From the NCBI GenBank assembly GCA_964542315.1, contig CAZIUA010000008.1, positions 1-52,526 on the forward strand: a stretch of DNA of 52,526 bases. The letters run 5' to 3'. The notes under the pieces were generated by a model. The model had not been told where the DNA came from. It saw only the letters and a list, made by a program, of their open reading frames with translations, and did not search any database. The position numbers and the translations under genes are program-made. Of the stretch, positions 1-9,010 are shown one piece after another. Every line of letters begins with the position of its first letter. Positions within the stretch are counted from its first letter, which is position 1. This DNA comes from UBA11524 sp964542315. Lineage in GTDB: Bacteria > Bacillota > Clostridia > Christensenellales > Aristaeellaceae.

Positions 1-775
1 CGCCTGAGCGTTCTCCAGCTCCCGCTTCCACTGCGCTCAGGTATTCCGTGTCGCGCAGGGCGAATTGGCGTTCGCCATTGACAGATTCGGCGGTTTGGAG
101 TACACTATCATTGAGAACACCGCTTGTACGCGGAGAAGCTTCCAAGCTTCTCCTCCTGCCCTTGAAATAGAGGGCATTATGCGACAGCGGTGTTCTTTTG
201 ATGTTCTGCACATCATACAAGTACTTTTTTCCATCGCTTGCATTAAGAATCAGCAATTCAACTGTGTATGATTTCACCTTGTTCCCTGCTGAGAATGCAA
301 TTCGCGAATCATACTTATAGATGCCGTATTTTGCATCTTTGTTGTGCTGATGCTTTGTTCGTTCCCAACGGCGATTCGATGCAATTTCGATCAGCTCTCC
401 GAGGTTTTGCGCAGCCTGCATTTTGATGCTGTACAGGTCTCTTCTGCGAGAACGCAACTGGTCGGTATACTTGGAATGCGTATATTCGCCAGGAAGATCT
501 TCGCCGAGATACACCTTGCTTCCGCTCTCGATAATCGTATACAACTCACCGATGTGATTTTTGATGTACCGCTGTACAAAGGACGCTGCACTCTCTCCGT
601 CTTCTTTCTGGTCAAGAATGTTCTCCTCCACCCAGACAACCTGCTGCCCATCGACTTCTCGCAGGCTGAACTGCACATCCTCCACCGGCACGGTTTCCGC
701 TCCCTGCTCCCCATTCACCATCTCCTCCGCGGCGACATCCCACAGCTTCTGCAGATTGTCCACATATCGGTACAT
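1..775 (-). pseudogene. Fragment of a large polyvalent-type mobile-element protein, frameshifted and running off the window
   Basis: Reading the minus strand, one frame is open from before position 860 to the left edge. It encodes a charged soluble protein with segments such as RALRELKDGMYRYVDNLQKL, VQFSLREVDGQ and YTHSKYTDQL. The first in-frame ATG with a nearby AAGGA is at 775. The style (repeated QFSLRE/QFALRD linkers, and EYLSAVE near the edge) is what I know from very large multi-domain proteins of Clostridia phages, plasmids and conjugative elements (the large polyvalent protein group). Just before the edge, the expected continuation of EYLSAVEAG (ELENAQA) is found in a different frame. 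This points to a small indel near positions 19-22, or a sequencing error. No convincing N-terminus is present and the frame simply runs out of the GH28 terminator hairpin, so this looks like a truncated remnant. No function is assigned. Confidence 0.45.
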
Positions 776-866
776 GCCGTCCTTGAGCTCTCGCAGGGCG
801 CGGCTTTCCTTATTGCCGCCGGTGAGCGTCAGCGCAGCCGACCATCCACGCGAACTTTCGGCACGC

Positions 867-894
867 AAAAGGCCATCCGTCGTCACGGATGGCC
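867..894 (-). terminator. Rho-independent terminator after the GH28 gene
   Basis: A perfect 10-bp stem (GGCCATCCGT / ACGGATGGCC) with a 4-nt loop is followed on the minus strand by TTTT. It lies about 28 nt past the GH28 stop and ends the leftward locus A transcript. Confidence 0.8.
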
Positions 895-921
895 CTTGTG
901 TGATTGCATTGTCCCGGATGT

Positions 922-2187
922 TCAGACGATCACGCGCCACTGACCCGTGCGGATGTTCTCCAGCGTCACGTCCGCATTGTAGACGCAGATGGCGCAGTCC
1001 GCCGGTGCGTCCACATTCTCGCGGCCGGGCGCCATGTCGAAGACATCGCCCTTGAGCGCACGGTTCGCCGAGGGCTTGCGCACATAGTCGATATCGCGCA
1101 GCGTCACCTCGCGGATGCATCCGCTGGTGGCGGCAATGCCGATGGCATTCTCGCCCATGCAGCTCACGCCGGTGATGGTCACATTGCGGATGGTGCAATC
1201 CACCTGGCGGGAAGGCTTCTGCTCCGGCGGAATGTGGTAATCCTCGCGGTTGACCATCATCATGATGGGTTCGCCGTTGCCCCACCAGTTGCCCGCTCGC
1301 ACGCGGGTATCAAGGATGCAGTTGCTCACGCGGACATTCTCGATCTGCCCGCACTCGTCATTGCTCATGAAGCACAGCGCACGGTTGCTCTCCCGGATGA
1401 TGCAGTTAGTGATGAGCACATTGCGCACCACGCTGTACATATAGCCCACCACGATGGCCTTGGAGCAGGACTTCAGCACGCAGTTGGTGATGACCACGTC
1501 CTCGCAGGGCTTTTCCCAGTTGGTGATGCAGGACAGGGCGATGCAGTCATCGCCGGAGGAAATGTGGCAATCGGAGATGATGACGCCCTTGCAGGCGGAG
1601 ATGTGGATGCCGTCGTCGTTGGGGATGTTCAGGTCGGTGTCAATGGTCAGGCCGGTGATCTTGACATTCTCGCATTCGGAGAAGGTCAGTGTCCAGCAGG
1701 GCGCATCCACCAGGGTGATGCCGCTGACGGTCAGGTTCTTCGCGCCATGCATGAACAGGCACTGCGCCGGACGCACGCCGATGGGATGAGTGCATTCGAG
1801 CTTCTGCGCCTCGGTGAAGGGCGCATGGGGCGTGTCATAGGCTTCCATGTCATAGAAGGCATGCCCGCTGAAATCAATGGTGCCGCTGCCAGTGATGGAC
1901 ACATTGTTGCAGCGCAGATTGACGATCAGCGCGCGGAGGACGCCCAGTTCATTGTGGTAATAGTCCTGCGGGGGATAATCCGCCAGATCTTCGGAGGCCT
2001 TGATGACAGCGCCGGTCTCCAGGCGCATGGACACGCCCTCCAGGTTGATCGTCCCCGTCAGGAAGGTTCCGGCAGGCACGACGATCGCCTCGCCGGTCTG
2101 CTTCGCGGCGCTGATCGCATCTGCAAAAGCCTGCGTGTTCATGAACTTGCCATCGCCAACTGCGCCGTAATTCAAGATATTGATCAT
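922..2187 (-). CDS. Glycoside hydrolase family 28-like protein (polygalacturonase fold), cytoplasmic
   Basis: A 421-residue right-handed beta-helix protein. The N-terminus (NYGAVGDG, then PAGTFLTGTINL) is the standard start of GH28 pectinases. Family members hydrolyse alpha-1,4-galacturonan or related pectic linkages using aspartates in the NTD and DD motifs. Here these appear as NDDGIHI (near residue 200) and SSGDDCIAL (near 220). The other two family motifs are eroded: the GHG position reads IVVGYMYS and the RIK position reads NRALCF. The substrate may therefore differ from plain polygalacturonate. There is no signal peptide, so the enzyme should act on imported oligosaccharides. The start ATG at 2187 has GGAG 8 nt upstream and overlaps the stop of the beta-mannosidase gene by ATGA, so translation is probably coupled. 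It is the last gene before the 867-894 terminator. Confidence 0.85.
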   Translation of the reverse strand: MINILNYGAVGDGKFMNTQAFADAISAAKQTGEAIVVPAGTFLTGTINLEGVSMRLETGAVIKASEDLADYPPQDYYHNELGVLRALIVNLRCNNVSITGSGTIDFSGHAFYDMEAYDTPHAPFTEAQKLECTHPIGVRPAQCLFMHGAKNLTVSGITLVDAPCWTLTFSECENVKITGLTIDTDLNIPNDDGIHISACKGVIISDCHISSGDDCIALSCITNWEKPCEDVVITNCVLKSCSKAIVVGYMYSVVRNVLITNCIIRESNRALCFMSNDECGQIENVRVSNCILDTRVRAGNWWGNGEPIMMMVNREDYHIPPEQKPSRQVDCTIRNVTITGVSCMGENAIGIAATSGCIREVTLRDIDYVRKPSANRALKGDVFDMAPGRENVDAPADCAICVYNADVTLENIRTGQWRVIV

Positions 2188-4733
2188 ACGTTTTTCTCCT
2201 TTTCGCCGATCCAGTGCAGGACGGGCGTGAATTTCTCTTTTTCAGTGGATGCGATCACAGTCCGCGTTTCTCCGGGCCAGAGCTCGAAGTCGTTATCCGA
2301 ATAGCAGACGCCCTCTTCCTCCAGATGCACCAACCACACGAATCCCTCCGCACGCAGCGACACGCGGTATGTCCCGTCCGCGAGCGTTTCCGCCTGGCAG
2401 GACACCTGCGTTTTCGGCAGGTGCAGCTGTCCAAAGGGCGCGAAGAAATACCGGTTTTCCGCCACGACGCGGCCATCCTCCAGCAGTGTCGCATGCAGGA
2501 GCGTTTCATGCGGATCGAACTGCACATCCCCCACGGGGACCTTCAGCACACACTGGCAGGCATTGGGGGACAGCACAGCCTCGGCTTCATCCGCCGCAAG
2601 CACCTCCCCCTGCATGGTCATGAGCTGATAGCGCACGGTCACAGGATGCGCATCCAGCGTGTCATTCATGCCCCATACTTCCAGCAGTCCAGGCGCTTCC
2701 TTCCAGTGGCGGAGATATTCCGCCTCTCCGGCCCTGTTCTGCACATCATAGCCGCGAATGCCCACTGACACCGGCGCCATGGAACGCTTCAGCGCGTGAT
2801 AGACCGGCTTGCAGTGCAGGCCATAGTCGATCAGCGACCAGGTATGCAGCCCCATGCTGTCGCTGAGCGTCCAGAACAGCAGCCCCGAACAGACGAATTT
2901 CCGGCAGCGAAACTCATCGTAGATATGCCGGGTGATATCCGCCTGAAGCACCTGGCTGCGCAGGGTGTACTGGGTGATGTCACGATCCTGCTGCATGCCG
3001 AAATACCGCTCCTCCATCATCTCCATCAGCATGTGGTCGGCATGGCTGTTGGTATGGTGGAGCCACATGGGCGCATCGGGGCGCATGTCTTCCGCCGGGA
3101 TGCAGGTGCGGGCGGTTTCCAGCGTCATTGCACCGAGGATGCCGAATTCCGACATGAATTTCACCGGAATGTCCGTGAAGTGCCACAGATCCATGTAATG
3201 CGCCGTGCCGGGCTGATGGGTCATCTCCCAGATGTGCTGGTCGCCGCACTGGGTGTCCGCCGTGCGCCCCTCGCCCATGGGGCTGCTCTCGCGGTAGATG
3301 AGCGTGGGACACAATTCCTGCATCAGGGCAGGCAGGAGCTGCTCATAGATCGTCCCGCCGTACCAGGGCAATTCCGGATGCCACTGTTTCTGGGACCGAT
3401 ACATGTCCTGGATCTCATTATTGCCCGCCCAGCCGATCAGACTGGCATGCTCCCGCAGGCGCAGGATGGCCTTGCGCGCCTCATCGGTGATGCTGGCCAC
3501 GAATTCCGGGTCATGGTCGGGATAATACCCGCAGGCATACATGAAATCATGCCAGACCATGATGCCTGCCTCGTCGCAGGCGGCCATGAAGGCCTCGGAG
3601 GAATACACGCCGCCGCCCCAGATGCGCAGGAGGTTGATGTGTGCATCCCGCGCCTGCGCGATGAGCGTGCGCTCCTTTTCCGGGGTGATGCGTCCCGGCA
3701 GACAGTCGCAGGGGACGTGGTTCGCGCCCTTGCAGAACACCGGCTGCCCATTGAGCACGAAGGTGAAGGTGCGCTCGTCGCCGGGGAGCGGCTTTTCCTC
3801 GATAGCGATGGTGCGCAGACCGACCTGCTGGCTGCGGCGATCCAGCACAGCGCCATCCGCCGTTTTCAGCACCGTTTTTAGCGTGTACAGGTACGCCTCG
3901 CCCATGCCATTGACCCACCACAGATGCGCATCCGCCACACGGAGGACGAGCTTCTCCGCGCTGAGCGGCTGACACAGCCGATCCACCTCCTGCCCCTCAC
4001 GGTCAAGCAGCGTGCATTCGACCTGCAAGGCCGCATCGGCGCAGGCCTCCGCAGCCACATCCACCGTGACATCACAGGGCTCGCCCTCTTGCAGCGCTCC
4101 GCCCGGCACGGCGTACACATGCGTCAGCCGAGCGGTATCATAGCCCGTCAGATACACACTGCGCCAGATGCCGCAGCTGGGCAGCCAGATCGTCCAGTCC
4201 CAGCCATAGACGAATTGGGGCTTGCGCATGAGCGTGCGGTAGGGCTGGTCGTTGTTCCAGCACATGGCCATCATACCCAGATCCTTGCGCTTGGCAGTCT
4301 CAAGCCCCTCATCGATGCGGACAAGGAGGACATTCTCCCCCGTCTTCACCACGGCGGACACATCAAAGTGCATCTCGACGAATGCATTCTCCGTCCGCCC
4401 CAGGAAGCAGCCATTCAGCCAGATATCCGCCGTGCAGTCCAGGCCTTCGAAGGTCAGCACCATCCGGCGGCGCAGGGCATCCGCCTCCACCGTGAAGGAG
4501 CGCTCGCACCAGAATTCCTGCTTTTCCACCCAGCGGCAGTCCAGATCATTCATGCCATACAGCGGTTCAGCGATCAGCCCCTGCGTGATGAGCGGCGTAT
4601 GCACATCGCCCGGCACCGAATAGGGGATCTTCGCCCTTGCGGCGACCCCCTCGGGCGAACCCTCCCCGATGGGGCAGAAGGCCATCTGCCATACGCCGTC
4701 CAGCGGCACACGCGAGACATTCCATTCGTTCAT
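2184..4733 (-). CDS. Glycoside hydrolase family 2 beta-mannosidase
   Basis: An 849-residue protein with the complete beta-mannosidase layout. An N-terminal sugar-binding jelly roll comes first (PYSVPGDVHTPL, ADIWLNGCFLGRTENAF), then an immunoglobulin-like domain. The TIM barrel opens with KGANHVPCDCLPGRIT and continues with NLLRIWGGGVYSSEAF. The acid/base glutamate is visible in AGNNEIQ (near residue 439) and the nucleophile in MSEFGILG (near 528). Two C-terminal beta-domains follow. Members release mannose from the non-reducing ends of beta-1,4-manno-oligosaccharides (EC 3.2.1.25). There is no signal peptide, so it should work in the cytoplasm on products of the GH26 mannanases and the importers upstream. 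The ATG at 4733 has GGAG in good position. A hairpin at 4790-4828 sits between this gene and the solute-binding protein gene, and I see no separate promoter. Confidence 0.93.
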   Translation of the reverse strand: MNEWNVSRVPLDGVWQMAFCPIGEGSPEGVAARAKIPYSVPGDVHTPLITQGLIAEPLYGMNDLDCRWVEKQEFWCERSFTVEADALRRRMVLTFEGLDCTADIWLNGCFLGRTENAFVEMHFDVSAVVKTGENVLLVRIDEGLETAKRKDLGMMAMCWNNDQPYRTLMRKPQFVYGWDWTIWLPSCGIWRSVYLTGYDTARLTHVYAVPGGALQEGEPCDVTVDVAAEACADAALQVECTLLDREGQEVDRLCQPLSAEKLVLRVADAHLWWVNGMGEAYLYTLKTVLKTADGAVLDRRSQQVGLRTIAIEEKPLPGDERTFTFVLNGQPVFCKGANHVPCDCLPGRITPEKERTLIAQARDAHINLLRIWGGGVYSSEAFMAACDEAGIMVWHDFMYACGYYPDHDPEFVASITDEARKAILRLREHASLIGWAGNNEIQDMYRSQKQWHPELPWYGGTIYEQLLPALMQELCPTLIYRESSPMGEGRTADTQCGDQHIWEMTHQPGTAHYMDLWHFTDIPVKFMSEFGILGAMTLETARTCIPAEDMRPDAPMWLHHTNSHADHMLMEMMEERYFGMQQDRDITQYTLRSQVLQADITRHIYDEFRCRKFVCSGLLFWTLSDSMGLHTWSLIDYGLHCKPVYHALKRSMAPVSVGIRGYDVQNRAGEAEYLRHWKEAPGLLEVWGMNDTLDAHPVTVRYQLMTMQGEVLAADEAEAVLSPNACQCVLKVPVGDVQFDPHETLLHATLLEDGRVVAENRYFFAPFGQLHLPKTQVSCQAETLADGTYRVSLRAEGFVWLVHLEEEGVCYSDNDFELWPGETRTVIASTEKEKFTPVLHWIGEKEKNV

Positions 4734-4789
4734 GCTTTTCTCTCCTCATCGTTTCCGGGCCATGCAGCATACCGGAGGCATTCTCTCTT

Positions 4790-4828
4790 TTGAGAAGCAC
4801 CCGGAGCAGACAGGCCACTCCGGGTGCT
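4790..4828 (-). terminator. Intra-operon hairpin (weak terminator or mRNA-stabilising) after the solute-binding protein gene
   Basis: A perfect 11-bp stem (AGCACCCGGAG / CTCCGGGTGCT) with an 11-nt loop lies about 20 nt past the stop of the solute-binding protein gene. The minus-strand tail is only TTCTCAAAAG, so termination should be partial. It may lower expression of the downstream enzyme genes relative to the binding protein. Confidence 0.6.
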
Positions 4829-4848
4829 GTTGGATCTTCACATATTGC

Positions 4849-6198
4849 TTACTTGAAATAGGCATCCAGGGCATCCTGATACTGGAGCTTGTAGGTCTCC
4901 TGGAACTGGGCAACGGTCACGTCGCCAGCGAAGAAGCCGCTCCAGTCGATGTAGAAGCCCACGCTCTGCCACAGGTCGAAGCCCTCACGGCTCAGGCACA
5001 GCTGCTGCACGGCCAGGTTGTGCTCCTGCAGCTCGGGCAGCTTGGCAGTGGTCTCAGCCCACCAGGCGATGGACTCGGGATCGTCGCGCAGCTCGGTATC
5101 GCCATGATACCAGTTGTTCCACATGGAGAACACGTTGTAGATCAGCTCAGGATCTTCCGCGCCCACGGGGATGAAGTAGAAGCTGCCGCCGGCCTGCACC
5201 ATGGCGTTGGTGTCCTTGTTGCCGCTGGGGCCGACCGGGAAGGGGCAATACACCATGTCGAACTCATAGGGGGTATCGGTGCCCAGATAGGCCTCGCCCA
5301 TCATCCACGCCGCGCCCACGGAGAAGGCCACGTTGCCATTACGCCAGGAATAGCGGTGGAAGTCCATGTCGCCGTCAGCATAGGGAATGGCGCACTTGTA
5401 GACCAGCTCCATATCCTGCAGGAGGGTCAGCACTTCGCCGACCTCGTTGCTGGAGAAGTTCTCGGTGGGGGTGGCCGCGATGTTGGTGCCGTTGCTCATC
5501 AGGAAGCCGGAGAAGGCGTCCTCAATGAAGGCGTCATAGCCCCACTGGTCGATCACGCCATCACCGTCCAGGTCCTGGGTGGTCGCCTGGCAATACTCGA
5601 TGAACTTGTCCCAGGTCCACTCGCCGCGCTCCCACAGCTCATAGGGGTCTTCCAGGTTCGCATCCTCGATCATCTGGCGGTTATACATCAGCGGATAGCT
5701 GTTGTCCATCGCGCCAACGGGCTTCATCAGGTACACCGCGCCGTCGTCGCCCAGGGTGACGCCCTTCATCACGGTGTTGGTGGTGAAGATGTCCGCATCG
5801 GCGGGCAGCACGTCACGCAGGTTGACCGCATAGCCGTTGAAGGCCGCGGGCACGCCAAAGTTCAGCTCGCACATGTACATATCGCAGTCAGGTGCGCCGG
5901 CCAGGATGGAGGTGTTGATGGAGTCCACCACGCCGCTGTAGGTCAGGTTGACGAACTCGATCTCCACGTTGTAGGTGTCTTCGATCTCCTTGACGATGTT
6001 GAAGCGGCGCTCGTCGTTCTCATTGCCCGCATAGCCGGGATCGTCCTCCAGGCTGTCGCAGGTGCTGTCGTAGTACATATCCCACCACACGCCGATGGTG
6101 ATGGTGCGGCGGTCATCCGCCATGGCGGTGCCGGCGGTCATCGTCAGCAGCATGGCGATGGCCAGGAACAGGCCCAGAATACGGTTCGTCTTTTTCAT
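4849..6198 (-). CDS. Extracellular sugar-binding protein of an ABC importer (normal-size class)
   Basis: A 449-residue family-1 type solute-binding protein. It has a Sec signal peptide (MKKTNRILGLFLAIAMLLTM, cleavage probably after TAMA) and no lipobox cysteine. The fold is recognised from VEIEFVNLTYSGVVDSINTS, GAPDCDMYM, ELWERGEWTWDKF and the repeated Trp/Tyr positions typical of oligosaccharide binders. The loop DLDGDGVIDQWG matches the EF-hand-like calcium loop often found in this family. The start has AAGGAGG 8 nt upstream. By order and by comparison with locus B (39107-40450), its partners are the permeases at 9011-9919 and 8002-8991. The substrate is probably a mannan- or pectin-derived oligosaccharide given the neighbouring enzymes, but this is inference. 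Confidence 0.9.
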   Translation of the reverse strand: MKKTNRILGLFLAIAMLLTMTAGTAMADDRRTITIGVWWDMYYDSTCDSLEDDPGYAGNENDERRFNIVKEIEDTYNVEIEFVNLTYSGVVDSINTSILAGAPDCDMYMCELNFGVPAAFNGYAVNLRDVLPADADIFTTNTVMKGVTLGDDGAVYLMKPVGAMDNSYPLMYNRQMIEDANLEDPYELWERGEWTWDKFIEYCQATTQDLDGDGVIDQWGYDAFIEDAFSGFLMSNGTNIAATPTENFSSNEVGEVLTLLQDMELVYKCAIPYADGDMDFHRYSWRNGNVAFSVGAAWMMGEAYLGTDTPYEFDMVYCPFPVGPSGNKDTNAMVQAGGSFYFIPVGAEDPELIYNVFSMWNNWYHGDTELRDDPESIAWWAETTAKLPELQEHNLAVQQLCLSREGFDLWQSVGFYIDWSGFFAGDVTVAQFQETYKLQYQDALDAYFK

Positions 6199-6222
6199 GT
6201 CGAATTCCTCCTTGTGATATGA

Positions 6223-7944
6223 TCACTTCGCAGCATAGCCCACGGCGATGCTGTAGATCGTCCAGTCAGACATGGCCTCGCCCTGCATACGGGTGCCCCA
6301 GGTGGCCTTATCCTCGCCGCAGAGCTGCGCGATCTGCTCATAGCTGATCTGCGCCACGGAGCCGTTCGCCGCCGCGTGGCCATTGCCGCAGCCGCCAACG
6401 CGCATCCAGCCGGCCTGGCCGTCAGGCACGACGACCCAGATGGAGTTGTCCGCAGATTCATAGGTCAGGGTGATGACCATACCGGGCTGCAGCGCGTCGA
6501 TGATGCCTTCCGGCAGATCGACCTGCGCCCAGCCGCCGCCGGAAATGGGGGCATCGCCGAAGACGGTCAGATCATTCACGGGGACCAGCTCGGTCTTGGT
6601 GCCGACGCACACGGCGTAGACTTCCCAGTTGGACATGGCTTCCGCCTGCACGCGGCCGCCCCAGGTGGACTTATCCTCGCCGCACACCGCCGCGATCTGC
6701 TCGTAGGTCACATAGCACTTGCCGTCGATGTAGGTGCAGTTCTCCAGGCCCAGGCGCGTCCAGCCGACCTGCGCATCGGGGATGACGAGCCACATGGAGC
6801 CATCCTCGGAGGTGTAATCGATCATGATGACGGAACCGGGGACCAGCGCATTCATGATGTCCGCAGACAGATCACCCTGCGCCCAGCCGCCGCCGGAAAC
6901 AGTGCCGGTGGTGAAATCGACCGCGTCCGCGACGACGATCTGGTTCACGGGCGTACCGACGCGCGCCGCGTACACTTCGTAGTCGGACATGGCTTCCAGC
7001 TGCACACGGCCGCCCCAGGTGGACTTGTCCTCGCCGCACACCGCCGCGATCTGCTCATAGGTGATCTGGGCGATGGTGTGGGAATTGTTGCGGTAGCTGG
7101 TGTTCTCAAACGCGCCAACGCGCATCCAGCCAGCCTGGGCATCGGGGATGACGATCCACATCGTGCCGTCGGCGCTGGTGTAGTCGATCTCCAGCACAGA
7201 ACCGGGCACCAGCAGATCCATCACGCCCGCGGGCATGTCGGTCTGCGCCCAGCCGCCGTTCTTCAGCGTGCCGGTCTCGATCTCCGTGGCGTTCTGCACG
7301 ACCGCCAGGTTGCTCAGGTCGCGGCCGGTGTCAGGCTTGACGTACACAGCGCTGGTATCCACGGGCAGCGCATTGCCTTCCGCATCCAGGAAGACGATGT
7401 TGTCCACATAGAAGGGCAGGGGCGTGGCGCTATGCTTGGTCGCATAGTTGTCCACTTCCTTGGACAGCACCATGTAGTTGCCGCAGCCCGCCTCGAACAC
7501 TTCCGCCTCACCCAGGGTGAAGGTGAAGGTACGGGGGTTCTTCTTGGCCAGGTAGACGGACCAGTCATGGGTGGTCTCCACCTGATCCGCACCGGTCAGG
7601 GTGTAGAGCAGGCCGGACACCGCATAGAACTTGCCGTCGGGGCCCTTGTCAATGCCGATGTCCATCTGGATGGTGCGCACCTTGGGCAGGTTCTCACCCA
7701 GCAGGCCATCGAGGTTGAAGGCGATGTAGGGCACCTTGCCCTTGGACTCGATCTTCATGGCCTTGGAGCCGTTGAAGTCGGTCACGGTGATGTCGGAGGA
7801 ATCCGCATTGCCGCGATACGCCATCACACCGGCGAAAGCAGCCGCGTCATCCTCAAAGTCGATGCCCGTTGTTTCCGCCAGAACGGCCGGACACAGGGTG
7901 ATCGCCATGACAGCGATCAGGAACCAGGAAAGCACCTTTTTCAC
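6223..7944 (-). CDS. Secreted protein with an N-terminal beta-sandwich region and three tandem about 110-residue repeats
   Basis: A 573-residue protein starting at GTG (7944) with AAGGAGG upstream and a clear signal peptide (MKKVLSWFLIAVMAITLCPA). Residues about 25-210 look like an all-beta carbohydrate-binding region (TGIDFEDD at the start, FYVDNIVFLDAEG at its end). Then come three tandem repeats at about 220-335, 345-455 and 463-573. Each has the pattern GGWAQ, VPGS, TMWIVIPDAQAGW, YEQIAAVCGED, STWGGR, EAMSDYEVYA. Conserved Trp residues and the jelly-roll-like rhythm suggest carbohydrate binding, possibly a new module family. I cannot name a family. No catalytic domain or anchor is visible. 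It sits between a permease and the solute-binding protein, so it may present glycan to the importer or hold it near the cell. It has no counterpart in locus B. Confidence 0.8.
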   Translation of the reverse strand: MKKVLSWFLIAVMAITLCPAVLAETTGIDFEDDAAAFAGVMAYRGNADSSDITVTDFNGSKAMKIESKGKVPYIAFNLDGLLGENLPKVRTIQMDIGIDKGPDGKFYAVSGLLYTLTGADQVETTHDWSVYLAKKNPRTFTFTLGEAEVFEAGCGNYMVLSKEVDNYATKHSATPLPFYVDNIVFLDAEGNALPVDTSAVYVKPDTGRDLSNLAVVQNATEIETGTLKNGGWAQTDMPAGVMDLLVPGSVLEIDYTSADGTMWIVIPDAQAGWMRVGAFENTSYRNNSHTIAQITYEQIAAVCGEDKSTWGGRVQLEAMSDYEVYAARVGTPVNQIVVADAVDFTTGTVSGGGWAQGDLSADIMNALVPGSVIMIDYTSEDGSMWLVIPDAQVGWTRLGLENCTYIDGKCYVTYEQIAAVCGEDKSTWGGRVQAEAMSNWEVYAVCVGTKTELVPVNDLTVFGDAPISGGGWAQVDLPEGIIDALQPGMVITLTYESADNSIWVVVPDGQAGWMRVGGCGNGHAAANGSVAQISYEQIAQLCGEDKATWGTRMQGEAMSDWTIYSIAVGYAAK

Positions 7945-8001
7945 AAAACGACCTCCTTATTTCAAGCCCTTGATGGGCCTGTAATCCGTTCAGGATGATC
8001 A

Positions 8002-8991
8002 TCAGCCCACAATGCCGCTGCGTTCGACGCCTTCGACGAACTGCTTTTGCAGCAGCAGGTAGATCAGCAGGATGGGAATGATAATCAGCACGATGCCCGC
8101 ATTGAGATAGAGCTTCTGGATGTTGGGATCCATGATCTTCAGCGCGCCGCCGATGGTGGCCTGGAGGGTCGCCAGGCAGCGGCTGATGACCACGTTTGCG
8201 TCAATAGTGAAGAGGCTGCTGTAGAATGTGTCGTTATACTGCCAGACCATGGAGAAGACGGAGACCGTCACCACAGCCGGCATGGTGTTGGGCAGGATGA
8301 TGCGCACGAAGGTGTGCAGCGAACCGGCGCCATCCACCAGGGCGGCCTCCTCGATCTCCTTGGGCAAGCCGCGGAAAAACTGGCGGAAAATGTAGATGTA
8401 CAGGCCGCTGTTCAGGCCGCAGCCGACCGCGGTGAGAATGTACATCGGCCAGGCCGTGCGCATCAGGTTGACCGGCTCGGAGCGGATGAGGGACACCAGC
8501 CCCAGCGGATCAAACGCACGGAAGCGCATGTACAGCGGGAGCATGATCGTATGCACGGGCATAACGATCATGACCACCACGCAGGCGAAGAAGAGCGGCT
8601 TGAGGGGGAAGTCATGGCGCGCGAAGCCATAGCCTGTCAGCGAGCAGATCGCCAGCTGCAGCAGTGTCAGGGACACCGAATACAGCACGGTCATGGGCAT
8701 GCGCTCCCAGTACTTCATGCACTCGATCGCCACCTCGTATCTGGTGAGGTTCGGCGTCAGGGGGATGATGTACACCATCGGGCTGTAATAGTCCGAATTG
8801 GAGAAGAAGGAGGTGGCCACCAGGCCGATCACCGGCGCAAGGATGACATAGCTCACCCCAGCAATGAGGACGGCGCGGAAAATCGAAAGCACGAGGCTCT
8901 TTGCCTTTCTCGACGCGCGGACCTTCTGATCCGCAAGGTAGGCACTCTGGCGCAGCTCCTGCATCTCCTGCCGGAAGGATCCTTTTTTCAT
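8002..8991 (-). CDS. Carbohydrate ABC transporter permease, MalG type
   Basis: A 329-residue inner-membrane protein with about six transmembrane segments. The cytoplasmic loop motif EEAALVDGAG, followed by ILPNTMP, docks the ATPase in MalG-class permeases. Its C-terminus (QFVEGVERSGIVG) is the typical MalG tail and matches the permease at 40753-41721 (YFTEAIDRSGITGE). A longer form starting at 9000 is possible, but the ATG at 8991 has AAAGGA 8 nt upstream, so I prefer it. It lies 19 nt after the MalF-type partner gene and together they form one import channel. No ATPase gene is present in the window. Confidence 0.92.
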   Translation of the reverse strand: MKKGSFRQEMQELRQSAYLADQKVRASRKAKSLVLSIFRAVLIAGVSYVILAPVIGLVATSFFSNSDYYSPMVYIIPLTPNLTRYEVAIECMKYWERMPMTVLYSVSLTLLQLAICSLTGYGFARHDFPLKPLFFACVVVMIVMPVHTIMLPLYMRFRAFDPLGLVSLIRSEPVNLMRTAWPMYILTAVGCGLNSGLYIYIFRQFFRGLPKEIEEAALVDGAGSLHTFVRIILPNTMPAVVTVSVFSMVWQYNDTFYSSLFTIDANVVISRCLATLQATIGGALKIMDPNIQKLYLNAGIVLIIIPILLIYLLLQKQFVEGVERSGIVG

Positions 8992-9010
8992 TTTCCTCAT
9001 CCTTTCCGCA

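Noticed and set aside
344..943. A plus-strand frame of 199 codons at the left edge
   Set aside because: The opposite strand carries a continuous frame with recognisable mobile-element protein style, so this is its shadow.
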